Origin: Oikopleura dioica
Taxonomy: Eukaryota > Chordata > Appendicularia > Copelata > Oikopleuridae
Reading direction: 5' to 3'
Length of the DNA: 64,000 nt
Assembly: GCA_907165135.1 (NCBI GenBank)
Contig: OU015566.1
Span: 9,160,157 to 9,224,156, forward strand
This document shows positions 21,733 to 33,192 of the stretch, piece after piece. The notes under the pieces are model-generated. The model saw only the letters and a program-made list of their open reading frames with translations, did not search any database and had not been told where the DNA came from. The translations under genes were made by a program, and so were the position numbers. How positions within the stretch are numbered: the stretch's first letter is position 1; the number at the start of each line of letters is the position of its first letter.

Positions 21733-24700
21733 CCCCTGACTGACTAAAAACTGAAATATCACTGCAAAAATAAAAAGACAAATATTCAAATTTCTTGTTT
21801 CAATTTCCTTCCAGACAGTTTGTACTGTATGATACAGTCTGTATCTTGGCGCAAGTACTGGCAAGCGAATACTTTTGCAGGTGTCGATTTCAATAGAAGA
21901 CTTCTTCGCAAGACAGCTTTGTCAGGGATTGTTTTTTCTGCATCAATCATGCAGCTCATCAATTTTTATAAAATCGACAAGGCTTTGAATCTTTCACCAT
22001 TGCCGAATATTTCATCTTGCCTTTGCTGGAAGTTTCTCACGTGACTTTTCTGCAGGGGAAACTTGATAAGGAAATTAGTTATTGCCAATAATTTTCGATT
22101 CACAGCTCTTTTTTGAATAATTTCTTCGATGAAAACTAATTTGTGGCGATGGGATTATGTCGCTGGACTCATCTAGACAGAAGAATCAGAATCAAACGAT
22201 TCTGTAATAAGGATTAATTGAAAACAAACTAAAAGGCGAAACAAGTCTCAAGAGAGCCCTTAGCTGTAAAAATGTGACTTCTGCTTCAAAATTGCTGCCA
22301 TAGAAGTTCGGCGAGTCGGTAACCTTTCTCATTGGCCAAAAACTTTATGCTGCTGAAAGGGTGGCGCTGTTCCAGATCATGATTTTGATGAAATAAATGT
22401 TCACGAACGGAATTCCAGATTTTTCTTGTTTTGATAGTTAGGAGAATCAACTGTTGTGTTATTTTTTTGAATTAGTAGAAAATTGGTGTTGGCTTGCGTT
22501 AATCTTGCGTGAGACAAGTATTTATGTGAGGTCCGTTCATTTGACTTTGATTAATTCTGAAGTGGGCACACTCCTGTCCCGCGCACACTAGGGAACAAAT
22601 CCACCTGACCGGGACTGCCCTATCAAATATTCATCCAGTAATCCGTTACTGTAATGTAATGTATGCACTCTCCACTATTCTTCTCCATAAAAATCAACAG
22701 CGCCGGGCGCCTCTCTCAATTCTCAATTTCCCCAATAAGCAAGAAAAAGAACAAAACCCTTTTGGCGCCTTCTAACTCCACTTAATTCCGATCAGATGTT
22801 TTGCTGCGAAAACCTAATTTTCACAAGGAGACTTTTATTCTTTCAATGATTCTCCGGGGGCTACAAAAATTCGATTTCGTGATGGAAAAATAAGTTTAAA
22901 ATACCTAAGTCAGGGTTCTAACAGAGCTTTAAAAGTTCAGGTTTCAAACACAGATTGCCAAGTTCAAGAGCCAATGTTTTAATAGCTGAACATTTGATGA
23001 GTCCTGTAGTTCAGTATTAAAATTCTGCTTGAATAATAATCTGTAGAACTTTCGAATTGGAGGTGCTAAATGAAAGGAGAACAACTTTCTTGCGACCAGA
23101 TTACAACACGGCTCGTCTGCAGAATCTTGCACAGTTGTCTTGAAGCGTATGTCCGGGTGAGGGCGCGCGGGCGCTCGTTTTTGTGCGTACAGTTGGCTAT
23201 CTTTGCGTCGAGGACAAGGTGCGCCGCCGCCGCAAAATCCGCCTTTCGCGCTAAAAGTCATCCCGACTCAACGCAAGAATTTTAATCTCTTTCTGGGGGA
23301 GGCTCAACCCTCGGGCGAGATTAAAAACAAAAGAGACAAGAAAAGAGACAACAAGAAATTATGATCCCGCGGTAAAAGAAGAGCTGCAAAAGGTTCAGTT
23401 AATAGAGAGAAAGAATTTCACAAATCAAAAGAAAAGAAGAACTTTGAAAACACAGCTTTTAGAAACACCGAAAGGAGAATTGATGACACGCGAACGCGAC
23501 GGGTAAGAGATCCATTCAATAAATTAATGGGCGATTGAAAGTGTCAACGAAGAAATTTTCTACCTTGTTTTTTGCACTTTTTAGTTATAACTGCTTCGAA
23601 CTGTGGAGTCTTTCTAGCGCTTGATGGACACACACTAAGTTGCCTTGCATGAGTATTTGGTCGGTGTATAATTCATGTTCCGTGGTCAGCAAAGCAATAT
23701 TTGATGGGCTCGCGTGCTTCAATGTCCCTGAGGAAAATGTAACCACTCGTGGTCAACATTATTTAGACATTTTCATGCTGTCGCGTGCGACATTTTATCA
23801 ATACACAATCGATAATCCCCTCAAACTCCAACGCCTCAGCTGCTTTTTCCTCTTTATGTTTTTCAAATATATTCTCTATTACATTCGCTATATTCTCTAT
23901 TTATCGAAATCTAACCACCACACGGCTTCGTTTTGCCTGACTCAGGTTTTCTAAACAGGTTGCCGAGCCCAGCCCCTAACGCTTACCCTAAGCTAGGCTA
24001 ACTTAGAGCTGAGAAACCCTAGTTGCCCCTCTCCAGTAGTGATAATACAAATTGTAAACGAGAGTTAGAAAACTTTAATTTAAGACTAAAAGACGCTTAA
24101 AACCTCAACACTCTTTCAAATTTAATCCGTTTGCGGTTGCCCTAGAACTCTATTACATAATTAATTAAACGTCTCGAGGCGTTGAGCTACTTATGCAGCG
24201 ATCAATTAGCAGGTCAACTCTGAGTCGCACTTGCACTGGCGCGTTTTTTTGCGAAAAAATTAAAATTTTAACAACAAGTGCTCAATTAAAACTCATCAGA
24301 AATGACTTCCGTAATGAGGCGATTTGTGAGTGATCCAAAAAGTGTGGCACGATTTGTTCTGAGCCTGTGCTAAGCTCCGATAAGTACGAAGTTATTTTGC
24401 GTCCTCATACTGAAAAGACAAAGAGGATTTCCGCGAGAAACTTTGATTTCCGGTTTTCAAAACTACTCCCTTACAAGCGTATGTTGTTTCTTCGTTGATT
24501 TCTAGCGATTTTATCACCAAAAATATTAAAATTAGGGGTCTCATCCAGCGTGAATCGTGAAGATCTTTGATTTTTTATGAAAAAATATAGTCAAATAAAA
24601 AATTTTGACTCATCAAAATAAAAGTCAAAAACAGAGAAAACAAAGCCAAAATCTAATCTTTTTCGAAAATCAGGCAACTAAAAAATAACAAAATAAAATG

Positions 24701-25819
24701 TAAGCAAACAAATCTGTAGCCCTTCATAAGATCTTTACGATGAAGAAGGAGCACTAGAAAATAAATATTCGTTTTAGCAAATTTGGCTGGAATCGTGAAA
24801 GCTCTCCGAGCACGTCTACGGCCTAGTGTCTCACGACGAGGCTACACTTATATGGCGGCTAATGAAAGGCACGGTCATCATCGTTTAATAAACTTTACTG
24901 TGTATGCTCGAAATAAGCCAAAAAGCGGGCGCTTTTGTTTGTCCAGTTTTGATGATGACCGACGATCAAGTCCAGGAGCGAGTCAGAAAAGATCATTCTT
25001 CATGTGAGTTATTAGTGCGCAGATGGTGCGGGATTATGCCACAAATCGATTTATTTCTGAGCCGGCGAGCATGTCACGCTTGATGAGACTAAGAGTCCTA
25101 CAGAGGAAATTTATATCAATTCCACTTCTTAATTCTCCTCCTTGATTTCGATACTTTAACACTTAAAAACAGCAATCGAAATCGGCAGAACCAAAAAAGA
25201 ACACCAACGATGATGAGTTTTTCTCGTTGAATTTTCATGACTCAGGACAAAGATGAAAAATCTCCCGTAAAAAATTCGGCTTTTACTACTGGCAACTCGA
25301 AAAGCTCCATACAGGGATGGGTTAAAAATCGGCTCATCTTACAAGTAAAAATTAAAATCGGGGATTCGGAAAACTGAACATATTCTGATGCTTCATTTTT
25401 TGATACATAAGCAAAAGGTAGCCGCTTGAATATTTATCCCTGAAAAGCGAACATGGAAAGATGACGAGTACGGCAACTGGGCAGCTAGAGACACGCCTAA
25501 CACCCAACCAGTTACCCCTGCTCATAGGAATGGTCTCATCTCTTTTTTAATCGGGTGATAGTAAATATCAATAAAACCCCGATCTCATTTATTTCTTTTT
25601 TTTACCCCAATTCTTTAATATTGGCAATGGCTTAGACCTCCTTAACCTCTCGTTCTATAATGGAAGGGATGTCTCTCTGGTCTCGTAAAATTCATCGCGG
25701 ACAGGGTAAAAATTGGGCTTTAATTTAATGTCAGCGGCAGATTTATCACGGCGCCGAAAAAGGATGAATTAATCAACACAGCACTACTGAAAATTGAAAC
25801 ACGCAGGTGTTTTTATTGG
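21733..25819. other. gene-poor stretch
   Basis: No supported gene. Frames at 21820, 23640 and 24783 lack recognisable domains, and some lack an ATG. One arm of the GGGCT...CCTGAGTCAGG repeat lies at 23936-23975. A short inverted pair (GGTCATCATCG near 24876, CGATGATGACC-like near 24952) is present. Confidence 0.5.
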
Positions 25820-25829
25820 TCGTTAGGAT

Positions 25830-26868
25830 GGGGTTCAGGAAGGTGAGGAGTCCAAATATGCAGGTGGTATCACCTTGTTGTCTCGGGACCGTGCAGATGC
25901 GAGCAAGTGCGGCGGATCAATAGCGTAAACTGCCCTGCATCGCAGATAAAATCAACATCCGGTACCCCCCTTAGAGAGATAATTTGACGTAAACTGGAAT
26001 TTTGAAAATTATATTTCGACCATATAATACAAAAATGTACAAGAATTGAGAAATATTCAATGGATATGAGTTTTTCAAACTAAATTTCACAAGAAACTCA
26101 TTTTTACTTGACAATTGGCTCATCTGGTGAGCCTAATTGGCGGCAAATATCTCGGATATTTCTAGGAGATCTTTTAAAATATAATTTTTAAATTTAATTG
26201 CCAATTTTCAGGATGACTCCTTTCAGGATGAGGCCCTCAGTCTTAGGGAAAGTGGGCTGCAGGGACAATCGTCTCACCACTATGAGCAGCGCGCTGCCAC
26301 AGCGTCCCTTAGCAGGGTAGTAGTACTAGATAATAATATTCTTGACTTTATTATATGCTTATGGAAGGTGCCCGCTCCGCTGGATTGGTGATAGGAAAGT
26401 ATTAGAAGTGGGATAATTGTCTAACCATCCAAAGGAGCCTGCTACTACAGTGTGACCTATCTGATCAAGGAGTTTCCTTTCCAATAATCCCATGGAGCGG
26501 GCACCTTTCATAAGCATATAATGAGGAAAACAACCGTTTCATCTAGTACCTTGCTTAGGCACGCTATGGTCCATGGTCTATGGAAGCGCGCTGCTCAGAG
26601 TGGTGAGACAATTGTTCCTGCGAAACTAGTATTAATACGAGATGAATGATTAAGCTAAGAATCTAAGCTAAGAAAAGATTGACAACTTTGATGATTTTGA
26701 ATAAAAATAAATATTGAGAATACCTATGTATTGATAGTCGGACCCGTCCCGAATATGACCTAGATTACCATCACTTCTACCCCTCAAGCTTTGAACCGCC
26801 GCGCTAGGTCACAGCTGTTATCTCATTTTCAAATCAGTACCAGTTTGGACTCCTCACCTTCCATAAAC
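25830..26868. mobile_element. 1039-bp TIR element with 10-bp target duplication (MULE-like) and internal hairpin
   Basis: TCGTTAGGAT is present at 25820-25829 and 26869-26878 as a direct repeat. Inside it, the ends are inverted over GGAAGGTGAGGAGTCCAAA (25839-25857 and 26844-26862). A second, long inverted repeat with roughly 80% identity spans 26263-26430 and 26440-26622; both arms contain TTATATGCTTATGRAAGGTG, CCCGCTCC and GAGCAGCGCGCT. No reading frame of transposase size is present. A 9-11-bp duplication is typical of Mutator-like elements, hence the tentative class. Confidence 0.82.
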
Positions 26869-26878
26869 TCGTTAGGAT

Positions 26879-29800
26879 TATAAAACAAAATAAACAAAAT
26901 AGAGCGAAAGCTACTTTCGGAAAGAATTAATTAAGGTGTCAAAAAGACTGGGCTACTTAACCTATGTAGAAAGCTGAGTCAGATTCTGAAACATCCAATC
27001 AATCCAACTTATGTTGTTTACCCAGGTTGCTGAGTCAGGAAAGGGGGGGGGGGAGTGTTCTCTTCCTTGATTTTCTCATGCCTTTTTTATTTGTCAATAG
27101 TTATCGGCGATAACTTATCGGTATACTTACATTAATGGCTAATGAGTGATCAACTCTTTGATTGATAACAGCTCCGTTTAATTTTTGCAATGCGACTGTA
27201 GCTTGACCATTTGGCTTTAAAAATTGACTTTTGCGCGTCGCCATCGGACGTAAATTGTAATAGCCCGAATGAGTAAGTAGCTATTTCGGAGGGGACTGTT
27301 CACTCCTTTAGCCGATTTCTTCGGGATTCCCTTCGCTTCTCCAGTTGACCACTGACTGCGGGGCCATGTGATTTTGTGTGTGCATAAAAACATCAAATAC
27401 GAATCAGCCTTTTTTGAAGAGAAAGAATGAAGGAGTCATGGAGCCAGATTTTTGACCAAATTATGCCGTAAATGACAGAGTGTATTTTGACTAACAACCA
27501 GGATGTGATCGTTTTCCTTAAAACTGAGCAGAAGGAGACAAAAAAGTAAGTAATTTTAAAAAGAAGGTTTTGAAATTTAAAATAAAATTGAATAGAATTT
27601 CAAATCGGAAATCTCCTGGTAAAAAAATTGAGACGCTTGAGAAGCTCAGATTTCCGCGTCTTATCATTTTATTACGCAGCTTGCATTTTTCGTTCAACTG
27701 CGATTTTAGAAGGTCTTTCATTGCGCGTATTTTGATAAGGCCGGATGGTTTGATGGAGCTAAACGCGGCTTGAAACAAGCAGCTCTTGAATTAAGCCATG
27801 GAAAGGTTTCATCAGCGCGCTGGTCCAAGTGAATAGTAAAGGCTCAATTCAATCAAATTAGAGGCGATCAGCTCTTATGTGAAGAGCACCGCGAAATTTT
27901 CGCAAATCTTCGCGCTTCAAATCCGAGCTGCTGAGTGTTTAGAACACTTGAAATCAGCGATTTAAGCATTTAGCACCGACTCAGTTGAACAAAGGATTTC
28001 GTCAAATTATTAAAAAAATATTCTTTCAAAAAGCTTAATTTTTTCAAGGAGCGAAATTCTTCTTCATAGAAATCGTAATTTTTTTTGAGTGAAAAACTAA
28101 ATTGACGAAAATTTTTGATCGAAAATGATTTTTTCAGCGAAAAGCACTATTACAGTCGATAAAGAGCAATGTTAGTGATCGCGCAGACTAGATTAAAAAT
28201 GCACAATATCCTTCTCGATAATTCTGTTTAGATTTGCTTGGCCTTGAGTTTTGTTGCCTTTTATCATTTTAACCGTTTTATTCACGCGCTTCGGGCAGGC
28301 GCGTTGGTGTCGAAAATGGTTGCTAGCATTCTGAATACCGCGCGCCACATTATCCGTTTCTTTAATCTTTTATCCCAAATAGCTATAATTCATGAGTCCT
28401 TCACCTTTTCCCGTGGTCCCCATTTCACCGCCTTTTCGTCCCCTTTCAAGAAAACGAAATACACACTCGCCAGTTTGAGCAATTTTCAAAGCCAAGAAGC
28501 CAGAGAGCTTTCCTCGATTCCCGTTGAAATCATTCTTGATCGCGGAGCAAGAACAAGAACTTTTTGAGACAACTTTGAAGGGACGGATTCATTCCTGTGA
28601 ATATTTAAATCACAAGTTTCAATGACAATCGTGTTCAAGTGTCCGCCAATCGAGAAGAATTGCTAACAAGCAATTGGCAATAAGCGGCTGGGCTAAACAA
28701 CCTCTGTCAAAAACCTGAGTCAGGATTTTGAAAGTTGAAATTAGAATTACCATTTCCATTCTATTCTTTGAAAAATCTACTACGCTGGTTCAAATCCTGA
28801 CTCAGGTTTTTTACAAAGGTGCAATCGAAATATTAAAAAATCTCAGTTTTTTATTTTTAATATTTATAAATCGATTCTTTTGGTATCTTAACTCTTAAGG
28901 ACCCGCCCCCCCGTCAGCTTTTTTTGAAAAATCAAATTTCGGAATTTTTGAATTTTGACCCCGGAGATGGATTCTACGGGTCAAAAAACGATTTTGAGGC
29001 TTCATTTTTAAGTATCAACTACAGTAAACTTTTCGCTCGCGTTACTAGTTGCACTTTCTTTTGATAAACGAGAATCCACGCCAAGGCCAGAAGTGCCATC
29101 GTAAATTACAGTATGCGTAGAATTATCATCTGCAGTCGCAGGAAAACATCCAACCGCCCCAAAGGTTGATAGACAAGGGACAGAAAAAGAGAACAGCAAG
29201 TTCCATTTATCGCCGCCGGACAGGCAGGCCTCTGAATATCAGGTTGGGCACACACGAGAAATTCATTATGAGACCCTTTTTTATGCGTCCAACCGCGCTG
29301 AGGCCGCAATAAATTTAGGTAAATCTGAGTCAGAGAACAAAAAAGAATGCGTTTTTTTTCTTGCAGCTTTTCGACATTTCCATAAAAAATGCATTCACCA
29401 AAGCCACAATTGATGGCTCCTCAGAACGCGGAGAGGGAGAGAAAATGGCAACACAGGGCGACACAATAATTTTCGAACAATACAGAAAAATAGAAATTGG
29501 GTTTTAGAAAAGAAAAAAAAGAGAAATGGTCTTTTTCCCAAAAAGAAAAAGAAAATGAGACGTGAAAACATCCGATTTGACTATTTGGTAAATAAAATTA
29601 TTGGCTTACAGTAAGCAGCTACAGTAATTAACGCCAATCTTCTGCAGGTTCACCAAAGTTTTTATTCACTTTAACACCTTGTAATTCACAAAAATAACTA
29701 TTGACTAACACGGAAGTGTCCATTTTTCTCTTCCATGTCTTTTTTTTTCTCTTGGTACTAAATTCAATATTCTGCAAAAATGAAATCTATTACTAGTACA

Positions 29801-32800
29801 GTAATTTTCTTCGAAAACGATTAATCAAACAAGCCACAGAAAACCAAAGTTATCAAAGGCCCTTGTCAACTCTCGCGGCTTGTTTCACGATTGTAAACTA
29901 GAAAGAAAGATCAAGGTTAAATAATAATTTCTCAGACTCAATTTGACACTCCGTGTGCCCAAAAGAAAGACAGAGTGTGCCTCCTGAATATCCATGGCTA
30001 CTACGGGCACACTTGCCTCGGCCTCTTCCTGTAGTAGAAATCGGTAAAATTATTCGTAGTTTTCTTTCTAAGAACCCCATCTCTGAAAACACAAATTCCA
30101 CATCATCTAGATTTTCAGAAACAAAGTCTATTTTTAGAGATGTTTTGAAAATCTGTAATTTACAAGTTCTGAGCTGATTTGGAAATAGGTCTTTGCTTAG
30201 TGTTGAACCAATTACGCGTCATTTTTTATGTTCAATTTGTGATTTTGGGTGCTTTTTTGAAAAAGCGCATAAGGGAGATTCAGGGTTAGGGTTGGGCTTT
30301 CTGACCTAGGATTGGAAAAATGTATTTTTGATTACCTCAAACCCTGACTCAGGATTTCGCACAGGTTTCCAAGCCCGACGCTCAAAGCTCAAATCGACAG
30401 GTTCCTGTGATTTTATTAATTTTCGAACTACTGTAGCTTTGCTAGTAAGAGCTTACTGCTGGCTGTAATTGATGCTCCGATAAGCAGTCTCATCAATAAT
30501 GAGCATTTGTGGACAAGGCAGTAGTGATAGATTTACGACGAGCTAACCAAGCTTCCTAAAATGTCCAACATTGGCTTTCGCTCAGATTTATCGCAACTGT
30601 CGTACTAATTGTCTCCTGTAGCTCCCGGCTGCTTCAACAAAAATAGAACAGATGCGTAGAGATAGAGAAATAATTAATTTTCTTGGCAAATGATTCCCGC
30701 TTATTCTTCCATAACGCCCAATGATTGGTAAATAGAAAATATCCTGCCTGATTTAGTGATGGGTTCTAGACTCTAAGCCACTTGAAAGCAAGTTCTAAGA
30801 ATTATAAAAATTATCATTAGAGCAGCTGGAAAAGGCGCTGCAATTCTTGCTCCAAATACTTGCGGTTCACTTGAGAACTCCGTTATAATGTTTTTTGTCA
30901 CTTTGGACCGACGCATTAGGGCAGACAACTTAGCACAGTTTTGAGTATTTCGAGGTGAATTAAGGGCGTCATTCCTATACAGTATAGGCTATACTAGTAA
31001 TTTATCCGTTAATTTCCGGTCTCTTCATTTTTATGAACGAGGGTTACCTAAAAACTTGATCGCCCTTATGGTTATTTGAAATGTAGAGTTGAAAGAAACG
31101 TTAGAAACAGCTTACCACTGGGAATAAACGACTTGCTGACAGGCTCTTTTTCAAGCCACCAGTACCGTAGATCTTAAGGAAAACACGAGTTAGAGATCAG
31201 AGACTTTCATCAGCTAGCAATATAGTTTTAGTTTGTGTCTTTGCTGATTTTTCGACGAAAAAATAGATAGAAAATCATTTTGATGTTATGTTTTCAGCTT
31301 CTATCGCATCGGAATCGTGAGTCAAAGATTAAATTATGTTCTCTTATGAACTTGAATTAACAGGTTTTGTGAGTAATCCTCCCGAGAAAGTCCCGTATTC
31401 AAAATTGGAATCGGGTCTATCAATCGATATCCAACTTATACCAACTCATTTTTCTTCAGCTATTATTTTTGTTACCAACTAAGTTTAAAATAATGTTCGC
31501 TTCGCGATATGTTGCAGAGAAAATCAAGTTCTATTTCCCAATTCATTCATACAAAAAGACGAAATTCCGGGCTCTAAAATTTTCTCCATAGTGCGTCGAG
31601 TTTCATCCCCACTTCTCCAAATAACCCGGAGAGCCCGTCCGAAGGCCGCTTCGATGCAGATTTTCTTATCAAGAAACGAGAGCATATGCTATTGGTGAAA
31701 ATATTTCTCGAGAAAGCTCATAATTATCTTTACTGAAAAAATTTTTTTCTGGATCGATATTTTTTCTTAGCAAATTTTCACCAAAAACGGTAGAGACGGT
31801 TGAAAGACGACCGTTTCTACAAAAGGGATGATGAGACCAGTGACAGTCTGCCACGCAGTGGACCGCCTCTGAACGCTGACACCAATCGCCCAGGATCCAA
31901 TGGCTCCGCGCTCACTTGCAAGTAAGTACCTTCTCAAAGGGATTCGAATTCATTATTAATGAATCGCGAATCATCAGTGCTCTTGAACTTTGCTCATGAA
32001 ATCGGAGAACCTTTAAATCAGTTATGAGATATTTAACTGAAATTTAAGCAAATCAAAGTTGAAACTGTCGATTAATTTTTAATGGATTTCGGTCTGGGTC
32101 TGTCGGGAGTGTATTTTTGTTTGTGACAAGAATGTCAGAATGTAAATGCGTATCCCAGTTCTGAACAGATTTGAAGCGCCCTAGCTATTGTTTCAAGTTG
32201 TGAAAGGTTTAAATATTGAAAGACATTAATCTTTGAAAATGCTCGTGCGCGAGTTGCTACCACCGGATCGAGCTACCATCAACGGCCGCATGGGCACCTG
32301 AACCTGGCCCCTCGATGGGCAAAAAATTCAAAAAAATTGTGAAAAAAATTCAAAGAGAAAACTCAAAACACAAGAAACATCGATGGTAAATACCAATTTA
32401 TTGAAAAATTTTTCATAAAAAAAAAGAATTTCAAAGAGAAAATCGAAAAAACGGGAAGTTTTTAACGCATTTTCGGGGGTGAGAATTTCAACAATTTTGA
32501 CAACGACATTGGTTTAACTCGCCAAGGTCATAATTTTGAAAATTGAGTTGCGCCAGCGACATAACAAAGTTGAGTTTTAGAACTTCAATGTTCGGGGCGT
32601 CGTTTTTCATTTCCTCCTTTTTTAACACTAGCGGATAAAACCGACAAGAATTAGTGTTTTCTAATTGAATCAGTTCTCACGAGCCGAGCCGGCGATAATG
32701 CGCAATTATGAGCTCTCTCAGCAAAACGCAGATATTCGACTCTCTGATCGACGTTTCAAGCTAGCCAATGTGCCCAACTTCAGCCCGGCGGCTAAAGAGG

Positions 32801-33192
32801 TTAACGAAATCGAATAAAAGCCGAGGAAAACTCGGTTGAAGAACTCAATCTAGCTCGAAGAATAAGAACGAGTCTATTTCTATTTTTCGCTGGATTTCCG
32901 CGATTTTCCAAAGCGAAAATTCGCGGAATCATGAAACGGAAACGATGAGGAGAGATGGGCAAGAAAACCTTTGTCATAGAAAAGGGGGAAAAGGCAGATA
33001 TTGACGTTGGCTTTTCACCAGTTTGAAAAACTAGCTGCATCAAATCGGAACAATTAAAAACCAGCCCCTACTTAGAGAACGGAACCGTGGTTGTTTACAA
33101 AGATGTTAAAGGGCGCCCACTCCGATCTCATGAGCGAATTTTAGCGTAAAACGTCTCCACTGCGAAAACGGTTTTTGTTAAACTTTCTCTAG
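26879..33192. other. gene-poor stretch upstream of the Kv2 channel
   Basis: It contains three decayed copies of the GGGCT...CCTGAGTCAGG palindrome (26950-27030, 28689-28822, 30294-30378). Two places could be 5' exons of the Kv2 gene. One is 31902-31922 (ATGGCTCCGCGC up to a strong GTAAGTACC donor). The other is about 32698-32805 (MRNYELSQQNADIRLSDRRF and more, up to GAG|GTTAAC). Neither joins the exon at 33193 directly in phase, so the channel's start is unresolved. Confidence 0.45.

Noticed and set aside
24783-25007. Basic plus-strand frame (ALRARLRPSVSRRG...)
   Set aside because: It starts with TTG, has no recognisable domain, and part of it is an inverted pair.
28238-28567. 109-codon plus-strand frame
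   Set aside because: It lacks an ATG start and any domain, and lies among repeats.
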